Shown here in pieces: positions 27,219-35,763 of a stretch of 64,000 bases of DNA. The stretch covers positions 3,322,501 through 3,386,500 of the forward strand of contig NZ_CP017940.1 in assembly GCF_002764115.1 (NCBI RefSeq), in the 5' to 3' direction. How positions within the stretch are numbered: position 1 is the first letter of the stretch; each line of letters starts with the position of its first letter. Both the position numbers and the translations under genes were made by a program. The notes below the pieces were generated by a model. The model saw nothing but the letters and a program-made list of their open reading frames with translations, was not told the origin of the DNA and ran no database searches. Source of the DNA: Phyllobacterium zundukense. Lineage in GTDB: Bacteria > Pseudomonadota > Alphaproteobacteria > Rhizobiales > Rhizobiaceae.

Positions 27219-28885
27219 ACAATCCAAGGCACAACATCCGCGAAATCCGCAGCCCCCGGGGCAATCAGCTCAACACCAAATCCTGGATGACCGAAGCGCC
27301 CCTGCGGATGCTGATGAACAATCTCGATCCGGATGTTGCCGAAAACCCCAATGAGCTGGTGGTCTATGGCGGCATTGGCCGTGCGGCCCGTACCTGGGAC
27401 GATTTCGACAAGATCGTATCCACGCTGAAGACGCTGAACGAGGATGAGACGCTGCTCGTCCAGTCCGGTAAGCCGGTCGGTGTGTTCAAGACCCATGCCA
27501 ATGCCCCCCGCGTGCTGATTGCCAATTCCAATCTCGTGCCGCACTGGGCGACCTGGGACCATTTCAACGAACTCGATAAGAAAGGTCTGGCCATGTATGG
27601 CCAGATGACCGCCGGCTCGTGGATCTATATTGGAACGCAGGGTATTGTTCAGGGCACCTATGAGACCTTTGTCGAGGCAGGCCGCCAGCATTATGGCGGC
27701 AACCTCAAGGGAAAATGGATCCTGACCGGCGGACTTGGCGGGATGGGCGGCGCGCAGCCGCTCGCCGCCGTCATGGCCGGTGCCTGCTGCCTGGCGGTCG
27801 AGTGCAATCCCGACTCGATCGATTTCCGGCTGCGCACCCGCTATGTCGATGCCAAGGCTGAAACATTGGATGAAGCCCTGGAGATGATCGACCGCTGGAC
27901 CAAGGCGGGCGAAGCCAAATCCGTCGGCTTGCTTGGCAATGCGGCGGATGTGCTTCCGGAACTGGTGCGCCGCGGCGTGCGTCCCGATATCGTCACCGAC
28001 CAGACCTCCGCTCATGACCCGATCAACGGCTATCTGCCGAAGGGCTGGACCATGGCAGAATGGCGCGAAAAGCGCGAAAGCGATCCAAAGGCCGTTGAGA
28101 AAGCCGCGCGTGCATCGATGCGTGAACATGTCGAAGCGATGATCGAATTCTGGAACCGGGGCATACCGACCCTCGATTATGGCAACAATATCCGGCAGGT
28201 GGCCAAGGACGAGGGCTTGGAAAATGCCTTCGCGTTCCCCGGCTTCGTCCCCGCCTATATCCGCCCCCTGTTTTGCCGGGGCATTGGTCCGTTCCGATGG
28301 GCGGCGCTTTCGGGCGATCCGGAAGACATCTACAAGACCGACGCCAAGGTAAAGGAACTGACCCCGGGCAACACGCATCTGCACAACTGGCTCGACATGG
28401 CTCGTGAGCGCATCGCCTTCCAGGGTCTGCCGGCCCGTATCTGCTGGGTAGGTCTCGGTGACCGCCATCGCCTTGGCCTCGCCTTCAATGAAATGGTGCG
28501 CACCGGTGAGCTCAAGGCGCCGATCGTCATCGGTCGCGACCATCTCGATTCCGGTTCCGTCGCCTCGCCCAACCGCGAAACGGAAGCGATGAAGGATGGG
28601 TCCGATGCGGTCTCCGACTGGCCGCTTTTGAACGCGTTGCTCAATACCGCTTCAGGTGCCACCTGGGTGTCATTGCATCATGGTGGCGGCGTCGGCATGG
28701 GCTACTCGCAGCATTCCGGCATGGTGATCTGTTGTGACGGCACCGACGATGCTGCGGAGCGTATTGGTCGCGTGCTGTGGAACGATCCTGCCACTGGGGT
28801 GATGCGTCACGCCGATGCGGGTTATGAGATCGCCATTGAATGCGCCAGGGAAAAGGGTCTGAACCTGCCGGGTATTCTTGGCTGA
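27215..28885 (+). CDS. hutU: Urocanate hydratase
   Basis: Converts urocanate to 4-imidazolone-5-propanoate using tightly bound NAD+ as an electrophile. The 556-residue protein has the family length, the NAD-binding [12 protein letters not shown] ([10 protein letters not shown] at 172-181), the conserved [11 protein letters not shown], and the C-terminal [17 protein letters not shown] block. Its TGA shares a base with the hutD start. Confidence 0.97.
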   Translation: MNNPRHNIREIRSPRGNQLNTKSWMTEAPLRMLMNNLDPDVAENPNELVVYGGIGRAARTWDDFDKIVSTLKTLNEDETLLVQSGKPVGVFKTHANAPRVLIANSNLVPHWATWDHFNELDKKGLAMYGQMTAGSWIYIGTQGIVQGTYETFVEAGRQHYGGNLKGKWILTGGLGGMGGAQPLAAVMAGACCLAVECNPDSIDFRLRTRYVDAKAETLDEALEMIDRWTKAGEAKSVGLLGNAADVLPELVRRGVRPDIVTDQTSAHDPINGYLPKGWTMAEWREKRESDPKAVEKAARASMREHVEAMIEFWNRGIPTLDYGNNIRQVAKDEGLENAFAFPGFVPAYIRPLFCRGIGPFRWAALSGDPEDIYKTDAKVKELTPGNTHLHNWLDMARERIAFQGLPARICWVGLGDRHRLGLAFNEMVRTGELKAPIVIGRDHLDSGSVASPNRETEAMKDGSDAVSDWPLLNALLNTASGATWVSLHHGGGVGMGYSQHSGMVICCDGTDDAAERIGRVLWNDPATGVMRHADAGYEIAIECAREKGLNLPGILG

Positions 28886-29430
28886 TGCGCATTCTGCGCG
28901 CCGGCGATCACCGGCAAATGCCATGGAAAAATGGCGGCGGATTCACGACCGAGATCGCGATTTCACCGTCAGGTGCAACGGTTAGCGATTTCGACTGGCG
29001 CATCAGCATGGCAAAAGTGCCAAGCTCTGGCCCTTTTTCCGCGTTTGCCAATGTTGACCGGGTTCTCGCCGTGTTGGACGGCGAGATGCGGCTAACGATC
29101 GGCGGCGGCCAAGCGACATTGATTGGCCCGACCTCTCCGGCCATCGCCTTCCCCGGCGATGTGCCGACCAGCGCCGAGGTTATTCGCGAAGTCACGGATC
29201 TCAACGTCATGGTTCGGCGCGGACGATTTTCGGCCAATGTCAGACGGCTTGACCAAGCCGGGATCGTGGCAAATGCAGAGGAAACATTTGTGCTTTTCCG
29301 CTCGGCCGCGGAGGTTTCGCCACGAGATGCGTTTGGGCTAGACGATGTAATTCATCTGTTTGCTACCGAAGGGTTGGCATTCACCAGCATCCCCAAGAAC
29401 GCATGGCTGGTCGAGATCACCAGTATCTAA
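28885..29430 (+). CDS. hutD: HutD family protein
   Basis: A 181-residue cupin-fold protein that accompanies hut operons; in Pseudomonas HutD has been proposed to limit or govern hut expression, but the mechanism is not settled. The opening MPWKNGGGFTTEIA and the following DWRISMAKV and FSAFANVDRVLAVLDG are family hallmarks. The start is the ATG at 28885, sharing one base with the hutU stop. It ends the operon; no clear terminator follows before 29512. Confidence 0.9.
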   Translation: MRILRAGDHRQMPWKNGGGFTTEIAISPSGATVSDFDWRISMAKVPSSGPFSAFANVDRVLAVLDGEMRLTIGGGQATLIGPTSPAIAFPGDVPTSAEVIREVTDLNVMVRRGRFSANVRRLDQAGIVANAEETFVLFRSAAEVSPRDAFGLDDVIHLFATEGLAFTSIPKNAWLVEITSI

Positions 29431-29511
29431 ACATTCGCTGTCGCTTTGCCGCATAGATTTCGGCGCCGGGCTAATGTACTTGTCTGCATCTGACTGGAAT
29501 ATGAGGCGTTG

Positions 29512-29895
29512 ATGCGCAAGATTTGGAACGATTGGCGATTGGCGGTGCGCATGCTGTGCGCATTGGCGCTCGTGTTCGTTGCTTTCGCGCACCAGCCGAT
29601 CGAAGCAAAGCGCGCTGACCAGATCGATCTTGCGGCCTATACGCTGCCAGATGGCACTGTTCCCGTACTTTGTCTCCCAGGCATCGACGATAGGGACCTG
29701 CACAAGAGCGCCTGGCATGGCACCGGTTGCGAGGCCTGCCGGCTTTCCGCATCGTTCATTCTGCCCGCACCGACCTTCACGGCTGGTCCAAAAGTACAGC
29801 CGGCTCAATCGCTTGCGATACAGCGCGAAGCGATCCTGATCGCGCGCAGCCTCTATCCCCCATCGGCTCCGCCACAAGCACCTCCCCTCGCCTGA
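29512..29895 (+). CDS. Small secreted CxxC protein (DUF2946-like)
   Basis: A 127-residue protein with an N-terminal hydrophobic segment (about 11-27, MLCALALVFVAFA) and a later Cys73-Glu-Ala-Cys76 in GTGCEACRLS followed by a LPAP stretch, the layout of DUF2946 proteins. These often accompany TonB/PepSY/copper genes and may bind metal, although that is inference. The start at 29512 was preferred to a TTG one codon earlier. It leads four rightward genes with oxidase and copper links. Confidence 0.65.
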   Translation: MRKIWNDWRLAVRMLCALALVFVAFAHQPIEAKRADQIDLAAYTLPDGTVPVLCLPGIDDRDLHKSAWHGTGCEACRLSASFILPAPTFTAGPKVQPAQSLAIQREAILIARSLYPPSAPPQAPPLA

Positions 29896-29979
29896 CAGAA
29901 ACAATGCGCCGTCCGCGGCGCGTCGCGACGGCCTGCAGATGCAGTCCGCCACCTTTGCTGTCAGACGAATGGAACACCT

Positions 29980-31344
29980 ATGACCGTCTCAAGCCTGGCT
30001 TCCGAGAAGCCCAATGACATCAGTCTTTCGCTCTACCGCGCCATCTGGCGCTGGCACTTCTTCGCCGGCCTTCTGGTCATCCCCTTCATGCTCAACCTGG
30101 CCATCACCGGCAGTCTCTACCTGTTCAAGGACGAGATCGACAATACGGCCTTCGCCTATCGCAATGTGGTGCAGCCGCGCGGCGAAGCTCTGGCTCCATC
30201 GCTGCTGACCGACGATGCCAAGGCCGCGATACCGGGGGCGAAAGTATTGCGCTATCGTGCTCCCACTGTGCCAACGCAATCGGCTCGCGTTACTGTCGGC
30301 ACCAATACCGGCAATGTTCTCGTGTTCGTCGATCCTTATAGCGGCTCCGTTCTTGGCAAGGTCGGCGAGAAAGAGGAATTCAACTGGGTCGTCAAGAAGA
30401 TCCACAGCCTCGACTATTTCGGTTTCGCGTTCAATCGCATCGTCGAGGCGGTCGGCGGGCTCGCGCTCATTCTCGTCGTTACCGGCTTTTATCTCTGGTG
30501 GCCGCGCAAGCAGACCGGCGGCGTCATTAGCGTGCGGGGCACGCCCGACAAACGCGTGTTCTGGCGGGATGTTCATGCGGTGACCGGCGCCACAGCGGGT
30601 GCCCTGATCTTCTTCCTGGCAATAACAGGCATGCCCTGGTCGGGCTATTGGGGCGACAAGGTCAACGTGACATTGTCGAGCGCTGGCCTCGGTTATCCGG
30701 CGCAGCTCTGGGACGATGTGCCGGTTTCAAAGATCCCCACCAAGGATGTGCTGACCCATGCCGGATGGACGGTCGAAAGCGCTCCGGTGCCGACATCGAC
30801 GCCAAGCGACACCGCACAGCCTATCGGTCTCGATCAGGTCGTTGCTTCGGCTAACGCTGCAGGCATGGCACCGGGTTTCGAGGTTTCGCTCCCGTCCGGC
30901 AAGAAGGGGGTCTATACGGCGGCCATTTTCCCGGACGATATTGCCAAGCAACGAACGATCCACTTCGACCAGTATACCGGCAAACCGCTCGTTGATCTGA
31001 AGTTTGCCGATTATGGCGCGGGGGCCAGGGCAATCGAATTCGGCATCGGCGTTCACCAAGGCGAGTATCTGGGCCTGGCCAACCAGATCGTCATGCTTAT
31101 GACCTGCCTTGCCATTGTCCTGACTTCGCTTTCGGCGGTTGTCATGTGGTGGAGGCGTCGGCCTTCAGGCCGGCTCGGCGTCCCGCCGATGCCATCGCAA
31201 AAGAGTGTCTTTGTCACGCTGAAGCTCATCATTCTCGGCTTCGGCATCCTCTTTCCGCTTACCGGGTTCGCTATCCTGGCCATGTTGGTTCTCGACCAGC
31301 TAGTCACACGCATCCCCTCGCCTTTGAAACGTGTATTCTCTTAA
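29980..31344 (+). CDS. PepSY-associated TM helix protein (PiuB/FecR-neighbour type)
   Basis: A 454-residue inner-membrane protein with about five transmembrane segments: 27-49, then segments around VEAVGGLALILVVTGFYLWW, GATAGALIFFLAITG, QIVMLMTCLAIVLTSLSAVV and LIILGFGILFPLTGFAIL. Periplasmic PepSY-like regions lie between the first pairs. Histidines near the membrane (His26 in RWHF, RDVHAVTG, KIHSLDY) are conserved in this family and could bind haem or metal. Members are often iron- or copper-regulated; a reductase role in metal uptake is a common suggestion but unproven. Confidence 0.85.
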   Translation: MTVSSLASEKPNDISLSLYRAIWRWHFFAGLLVIPFMLNLAITGSLYLFKDEIDNTAFAYRNVVQPRGEALAPSLLTDDAKAAIPGAKVLRYRAPTVPTQSARVTVGTNTGNVLVFVDPYSGSVLGKVGEKEEFNWVVKKIHSLDYFGFAFNRIVEAVGGLALILVVTGFYLWWPRKQTGGVISVRGTPDKRVFWRDVHAVTGATAGALIFFLAITGMPWSGYWGDKVNVTLSSAGLGYPAQLWDDVPVSKIPTKDVLTHAGWTVESAPVPTSTPSDTAQPIGLDQVVASANAAGMAPGFEVSLPSGKKGVYTAAIFPDDIAKQRTIHFDQYTGKPLVDLKFADYGAGARAIEFGIGVHQGEYLGLANQIVMLMTCLAIVLTSLSAVVMWWRRRPSGRLGVPPMPSQKSVFVTLKLIILGFGILFPLTGFAILAMLVLDQLVTRIPSPLKRVFS

Positions 31345-31361
31345 GCAATCGGAGACATCCA

Positions 31362-31895
31362 ATGAGATCCTTTTCCCGAATTGCCGCGCTCGCGCTGCTG
31401 GCCAGCTCAGCTTCCTTTGCCGCGGCTCAATCACATGACCATTCCGCCATGGGCAAAGGCGACGCTGCCGCGATGAGCGACGATATGATGGCCCCTGTAA
31501 AAGTGGGCGATCTTGTATTGAGCGGAGCATTTGCGCGCGCCACGCTGCCGGGCGCCAAGGTTGGCGGCGGCTATGTCACGATCACCAGTCAGTCGAAGGA
31601 AGCCGATCGCCTGATCGGCGGCTCGAGCCCGGCGGCCCAACGTGTCGAAGTGCATGAAATGAAGATGGACGGCAATGTGATGCAGATGCGTCAATTGAAA
31701 GACGGTCTCGAAGTCCCCGCCGGCGGCACCGCTGAGCTCTCCCCAGGCGGCACGCATCTGATGATGATCAATCTTACCGCGCCACTGAAAGAGGGCGATA
31801 TGGTGCCTGTCACGCTTGAGTTTGCCAAGGCAGGCAAGGTCGAGGTCCAATTCATGGTCGGACCGGCAAACGCAGCCGGCATGGAACATAACTGA
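31362..31895 (+). CDS. Periplasmic copper chaperone, PCu(A)C family
   Basis: A 177-residue exported protein: signal peptide to about residue 22, a His/Met-rich segment (QSHDHSAMGKGD, MSDDMMAP), then a PCuAC domain with the copper signature VEVHEMKMDGNVMQMR and, later, GGTHLMMINL, which together supply the H-M-x10-M-x21-H-x-M type ligands. Such proteins deliver Cu(I) to the CuA site of cytochrome oxidase together with SCO. The SCO gene starts at the stop codon of this one (TGATG). The His/Met-rich insertion may bind extra copper, and a second Met/His tail ends the protein. Confidence 0.9.
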   Translation: MRSFSRIAALALLASSASFAAAQSHDHSAMGKGDAAAMSDDMMAPVKVGDLVLSGAFARATLPGAKVGGGYVTITSQSKEADRLIGGSSPAAQRVEVHEMKMDGNVMQMRQLKDGLEVPAGGTAELSPGGTHLMMINLTAPLKEGDMVPVTLEFAKAGKVEVQFMVGPANAAGMEHN

Positions 31896-32485
31896 TGAAT
31901 TTTCGTCTTTTGCGCTTTGGGCTGTGGGCGGTCATTGCCGCCCTGTCGCTCTTTCTGGTGTTCACCTACGCTAATACCCGTTTCGGCAACAAGGCTGAAG
32001 GCGCGCAACTTGGCGTGCCCTTTACCCTGATCGATCAGAATGGCGCTCCGATTACCGAAGCCGCCTTCAAAGGCCATCCGACGGCGTTGTTCTTCGGCTT
32101 CACCCATTGTCCGGAAGTCTGCCCGACCACGCTGTTCGAAATGGCTGGCTGGCTCAAGACGCTTGGCGATGAAGGCAAGGATCTGCGCGTCTTCTTCATT
32201 TCCGTCGATCCCGAACGCGATACGCCTGATGTAATGAAGGGCTATACATCCGCTTTCACGGACCGAATCACCGGCATCACCGGCAAGCCGGACGAAGTGG
32301 AAAAGCTTCTCAAGGGATGGAAGATCTATGCCAAGAAAGTGCCAACTGAAAATGGCGACTACACGATGGACCATACCGCATCCGTCATGCTGCTCGATCG
32401 CGATGCCCGACTGAAAAGCACGATCGACTACAAGGAAAGCCCGGACATCGCCATGAAGAAATTACGGCTGCTGATTGCAGGTTGA
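31895..32485 (+). CDS. SCO1/SenC family copper-dependent oxidase assembly protein
   Basis: Membrane-anchored thioredoxin-fold protein that assists CuA assembly in cytochrome c oxidase. The 196-residue protein has an N-terminal anchor (about 7-25) and a periplasmic domain with the copper ligands Cys72 and Cys76 (HCPEVCP) and His160 (TMDHTASV). It overlaps the stop codon of the copper chaperone gene by one base, so the two are coupled functionally and translationally. Confidence 0.93.
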   Translation: MNFRLLRFGLWAVIAALSLFLVFTYANTRFGNKAEGAQLGVPFTLIDQNGAPITEAAFKGHPTALFFGFTHCPEVCPTTLFEMAGWLKTLGDEGKDLRVFFISVDPERDTPDVMKGYTSAFTDRITGITGKPDEVEKLLKGWKIYAKKVPTENGDYTMDHTASVMLLDRDARLKSTIDYKESPDIAMKKLRLLIAG

Positions 32486-32500
32486 TCCGGACACGACATT

Positions 32501-32530
32501 GCCCCCTTCGGACCGCCGTTCGGCGGGGGC
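32501..32530 (+). other. GC-rich stem-loop after the SCO gene
   Basis: GCCCCC and GGGGGC enclose a smaller GCCGTTCGGC hairpin fifteen bases after the stop codon. No T run follows, so intrinsic termination is doubtful, but it may stabilise or end the copper transcript. Confidence 0.45.
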
Positions 32531-32588
32531 GAATATGCTCATTTCCTGTCAATGCCGACATTTGTATACTAAAAAACTCATAATTTCC

Positions 32589-32616
32589 TAGAATTATTCT
32601 AACCTATTGATATTTT
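32589..32616 (+). promoter_or_regulatory. Shared palindrome and -10-like box, copy 1 (small-gene unit)
   Basis: TAGAATTATTCTA (32589-32601) is a palindrome with a one-base centre. Nine bases after it lies TATTTT (32611-32616). The same layout recurs before sbp at 33772. A second promoter-like pair, TTGACA (32640-32645) with TTTATG 18 bases on, lies between here and the first small gene. The DNA from 32486 to 32733 contains no ORF that I can support. Confidence 0.6.
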
Positions 32617-32733
32617 TATAGGTTTTAAACAATTAATGTTTGACATTGCAATTTTCCAAAGCCTTTATGCAAAAAGCGCAAGAGCGCATCCCTTTGATGT
32701 CTGGGCCTTGAACCCTTTCGATTGGAGGACCCT

Positions 32734-32916
32734 ATGATAGGTCTTTTTCTGCCACGCTTGCGCGTGGTTTCCCTGCTGCGCAGGCAGCATTTATCTTCTA
32801 CTTCGGGCCCTAACAGGCTGACGCACCCAGCCGTCCCTATCTGCCGCAACGGGCCTCCAGCCCTGACATGCAACAATGAACAGGATGGGGGTAACGATGT
32901 ATCCGCGCGCATCTGA
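32734..32916 (+). CDS. Putative 60-residue leader peptide with RRQH motif
   Basis: A short ORF with an excellent ribosome-binding site (GGAGGA at 32724-32729, four bases before the ATG). It encodes MIGLFLPRLRVVSLLRRQHL followed by a Ser/Pro/Asn-rich tail with two cysteines. It overlaps the next gene's start by 20 bases in a different frame, which would couple their translation. Basic RRxH leaders preceding sulfur genes are known in Actinobacteria; the resemblance here is only by eye. No homologue is recognised. It could be a regulatory leader or a chance ORF, but the strong initiation site argues for translation. Confidence 0.45.
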   Translation: MIGLFLPRLRVVSLLRRQHLSSTSGPNRLTHPAVPICRNGPPALTCNNEQDGGNDVSARI

Positions 32917-33403
32917 AGCCGGCAATGGCACAGGCTGCTATTTCGACCGCACGCCGGAAAAGCTAGTGCTAGAGGGTTACCGGCGTTGGGCCGCCGGTTT
33001 CGAAACTGGTTCTGTCATCGCATGGGAGATGGCCTACGGCCTCTACAGCGAACTCCTCGGTAGCCGTAACGGCAACCGTGCGCTTTCCGAGCTGTCATTT
33101 TTCATCCGCACCTTGCGCCATTGTGCGCTTTGTCCGCTCAAAACCTTTCCGTTCGGCTCACATCATGTTTGCCGGGAAGAATGCCTGACTTTGGGGTTGA
33201 TCGCCGGTCTTCAGAATTGCGACATGGTTGCGGCACGAACCTGCCTCAATGCCATGGCATGCCCCTCCCGCCAGGAGGAAGTCGAGAACGCTGCGATCAC
33301 TTTTGCTGAAACCCTGGTCGAATTGGATCAGGTGCTTTTGCCGATTCCGAAATCCGCTATCGACGACATCATTTCCCGCCCCCTTCGGGCGAAATATCAT
33401 TGA
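32897..33403 (+). CDS. Unrecognised cysteine-rich protein upstream of the sulfate transporter
   Basis: A 168-residue soluble protein of unknown function with eight cysteines, several paired: Cys76-x2-Cys79 (RHCALCP), Cys92-x3-Cys96 (HHVCREECLTLGLIAGLQ), then Cys108, Cys116 and Cys122. The tandem His89-His90 next to Cys92 suggests a zinc or Fe-S site. The ATG at 32897 follows a GGGGG site; two upstream in-frame ATGs (32876, 32885) are possible. Codon use and length support a real gene. The context between a shared palindrome and sbp-cysTWA suggests a sulfur-linked role, which is inference. Confidence 0.7.
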   Translation: MYPRASEAGNGTGCYFDRTPEKLVLEGYRRWAAGFETGSVIAWEMAYGLYSELLGSRNGNRALSELSFFIRTLRHCALCPLKTFPFGSHHVCREECLTLGLIAGLQNCDMVAARTCLNAMACPSRQEEVENAAITFAETLVELDQVLLPIPKSAIDDIISRPLRAKYH

Positions 33404-33417
33404 GAAAGGGAAAGAGC

Positions 33418-33588
33418 ATGATCATCAATTCACGCATGGAACGCCGCCTTTCCATCGCCGCGACTGCGCTTTTGACGGCAGCAATTTTCGTGATGCCGAT
33501 CAAGACGCAGGCACTTACCGATGCACAGCCCGCCGGCTATATGAAAATAGCCGACGCTACGCCGATGAAACTTCTGTTTCGCAAATAG
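33418..33588 (+). CDS. Small secreted 56-residue protein
   Basis: Fourteen bases after the cysteine-rich gene, an ORF with a GAAAGGGAAAGAG ribosome-binding region encodes a clear signal peptide (RRLSIAATALLTAAIFVMPI, cleavage likely after TQA) and a mature part of only about 26 residues, LTDAQPAGYMKIADATPMK and a basic end. No family is recognised. Probably co-transcribed with the preceding two small genes. Confidence 0.5.
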   Translation: MIINSRMERRLSIAATALLTAAIFVMPIKTQALTDAQPAGYMKIADATPMKLLFRK

Positions 33589-33771
33589 CTGTCGTCTAGA
33601 GGGGCGATCCGGCCTGGAAGGTTTATTCGGCAATAAGCACTTCTCGAGAATGGGTCGGTTCGAGGGTTTTACGGCCGCTTCCGTACACCATTACGCAGCT
33701 CTCAGAGGCAGGGCGGAAATCCTATGCTCCTGTGGAATAGACGACTGTTTCAGTAGCCTATGATGATCTGG
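33589..33771. other. Intergenic stretch before the sbp promoter
   Basis: No supported ORF. It should contain the end of the small-gene transcript, but I see no stem followed by a T run. Confidence 0.35.
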
Positions 33772-33798
33772 TAGAATATTCTAATTTTTCCATATAAA
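33772..33798 (+). promoter_or_regulatory. Shared palindrome and -10-like box, copy 2 (sbp operon)
   Basis: TAGAATATTCTA (33772-33783) is a perfect palindrome differing from the copy at 32589 only by the missing central base. Again nine bases separate it from a TATAAA box (33793-33798). The sbp ATG is 72 bases further on, preceded by a GGAGGC ribosome-binding site. The equal geometry at both units suggests one regulator, probably sulfur-responsive. Confidence 0.62.
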
Positions 33799-33869
33799 AG
33801 GAATTCTTTCTAACGCCCCTATTTGGAGGGGCTCTGCTACGCTTCAGTTCTAATCATACGGAGGCAGGC

Positions 33870-34898
33870 ATGAAACATTCCCGACTTTCCCTATCACTGG
33901 CGGCTGTGTTGCTCACAGCAACGGTCGCCTTTCAGCCGATGTCTGCTGCCCGTGCGGACACTACGCTTTTGAACGTGTCCTATGACCCGACACGCGAGTT
34001 CTACAAGGACTTCAATGCGGCTTTCGCAGCGAAATGGAAGGCCGACACGGGTGAGACAGTCACAATCCAGACCTCCCATGGCGGTTCGGGTAAACAAGCA
34101 CGCGCTGTCATTGACGGGCTCGACGCCGATGTTGTGACGCTGGCGCTCGAAAGCGATATTTCAGCCATCGCCAAGACCAACAAGATCAATCCCGACTGGC
34201 GTACTAAATATCCGCACAATTCTGCCCCCTATACGTCGACAATTGTCTTTCTTGTGCGAAAAGGTAATCCGAAGGGCATCAAGGATTGGGGCGACCTGGT
34301 CAAGGACGGTGTAGAAGTCATCACGCCGAATCCGAAGACCTCGGGCGGTGCGCGCTGGAACTATCTGGCGGCCTGGGCCTGGGCTTACGGCCAATTTGGC
34401 GGCGATGAAGCCAAGATCAAGGACTATATCAGCACGCTGTTCCAGCACGTTCCGGTTCTTGACACCGGTGCCCGCGGTTCGACGACCACCTTCGCCCAGC
34501 GTGAACTTGGTGACGTGCTGCTAGCCTGGGAAAACGAAGCCTATCTTTCGCTGGCCGAATTCGGCGCCGACAAGTTTGATATCGTCGTTCCGCCACAGTC
34601 GATTCTGGCCGAACCACCGGTTGCCGTCGTTGATGCGAATGTCGACGCGAAAGGCACGCGCAAAACGGCAGAAGCCTATCTTCAGTATCTCTACTCGGAA
34701 GAGGGTCAGACACTGGCCGCAAAGCACTTCTACCGTCCGGCAGAACCGGAATTGGTCCCAGCCGACCTAGTGAAAAAATTACCGGAGTTGAAACTGGTGA
34801 CGATCGATGATCCAATCTTCGGTGGATGGGCGAAAGCACAGCCCTACCACTTCGGAGATGGCGGAACGTTTGACCAGATTTATAAGCCGAAACAGTAA
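33870..34898 (+). CDS. sbp: Sulfate/thiosulfate ABC transporter substrate-binding protein
   Basis: Periplasmic receptor for sulfate. The 342-residue protein has a signal peptide ending near AARA (about residue 29) and the family text [13 protein letters not shown] at the mature N-terminus. [13 protein letters not shown] and [17 protein letters not shown], which form the anion pocket, follow. It is the first gene of sbp-cysT-cysW-cysA, spaced by four bases, then overlapped or closely packed. Sbp and CysP share these motifs, so thiosulfate as an additional ligand cannot be excluded. Confidence 0.94.
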   Translation: MKHSRLSLSLAAVLLTATVAFQPMSAARADTTLLNVSYDPTREFYKDFNAAFAAKWKADTGETVTIQTSHGGSGKQARAVIDGLDADVVTLALESDISAIAKTNKINPDWRTKYPHNSAPYTSTIVFLVRKGNPKGIKDWGDLVKDGVEVITPNPKTSGGARWNYLAAWAWAYGQFGGDEAKIKDYISTLFQHVPVLDTGARGSTTTFAQRELGDVLLAWENEAYLSLAEFGADKFDIVVPPQSILAEPPVAVVDANVDAKGTRKTAEAYLQYLYSEEGQTLAAKHFYRPAEPELVPADLVKKLPELKLVTIDDPIFGGWAKAQPYHFGDGGTFDQIYKPKQ

Positions 34899-34902
34899 CA
34901 GC

Positions 34903-35763
34903 ATGATTTCCAACCTCGCGAAAGCGGGTTGGCGGTTTAAGAGGCCGAGTGTCATTCCAGGGTTTGGATTGACACTCGGCTTCACTCTTGCCTACCTCGC
35001 ATTGATTGTACTCATCCCTTTAACAGGCCTCGTATGGCGCTCCGCATCCTTGGGCTTTTCAGGATTTTGGCATGTCGCCATTGACCCACGCACTGTAAAC
35101 GCCCTGAAGATCAGCTTTGGCACGTCCCTTGTGGCGGCTGTGATCAATGTCGTTTTCGGCGTTGTTGTCGCATGGGTGCTTGTACGCTATCGGTTTCCGG
35201 GTCGACGCATCGTCGACGCCATCGTCGACCTGCCCTTTGCGCTGCCAACGGCCGTCGCAGGTATCGCGCTGACGTCGATCTATGCCAAGAATGGCTGGAT
35301 TGGGCATTTGCTGGAGCCTCTAGGCATCAAGGTCGCGTTTACACCGGTCGGTATCACCATCGCCCTGATTTTCGTCGGTCTTCCATTCGTTGTCCGGACA
35401 GTGCAGCCAGTGATGGAAGAAATTCGCAAGGAGGTGGAGGAGGCTGCCGCAACGCTCGGTGCCAATCGGTTTCAGACAATTACCCAGGTGCTTCTGCCAG
35501 GATTGCAACCGGCAATTCTCACCGGTTTCGCCTTGGCATTTGCCCGTGCTGTTGGTGAATATGGCTCCGTCATCTTCATCGCCGGCAACCTGCCTTACGT
35601 TTCCGAAATTGCGCCGCTTTTGATCGTGATCCGTCTGGAGGAATTCGACTATGCCGGAGCGACGGCGATCGCCACGATCATGCTTATGATTTCGTTTTTC
35701 ATGCTCTTTGTGATCAATCTCATTCAGGCCTGGAGCCGCAGGAGGTATGGTTATGGCAGTTGA
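34903..35763 (+). CDS. cysT: Sulfate ABC transporter permease CysT (CysU)
   Basis: Inner-membrane permease subunit, 286 residues, with about six transmembrane segments and the cytoplasmic EAA loop EEAAATLGANRFQTITQVLLP that contacts CysA. The start at 34903, four bases after the sbp stop, matches the usual N-terminus before PSVIPGFGLTLGFTLAYL. The ORF extends upstream into sbp. Its end overlaps the cysW start by 11 bases. Confidence 0.94.
   Translation: MISNLAKAGWRFKRPSVIPGFGLTLGFTLAYLALIVLIPLTGLVWRSASLGFSGFWHVAIDPRTVNALKISFGTSLVAAVINVVFGVVVAWVLVRYRFPGRRIVDAIVDLPFALPTAVAGIALTSIYAKNGWIGHLLEPLGIKVAFTPVGITIALIFVGLPFVVRTVQPVMEEIRKEVEEAAATLGANRFQTITQVLLPGLQPAILTGFALAFARAVGEYGSVIFIAGNLPYVSEIAPLLIVIRLEEFDYAGATAIATIMLMISFFMLFVINLIQAWSRRRYGYGS

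Noticed and set aside
27035..28543. 502-codon minus-strand frame opposite hutU
   Set aside because: Antisense to a complete urocanate hydratase; the composition is that of a reverse-complement shadow.
32617..32733. Riboswitch (for example SAM type) upstream of the small sulfur-linked genes
   Set aside because: I looked for conserved riboswitch cores and found no convincing helices; only a promoter-like TTGACA/TTTATG pair is visible.
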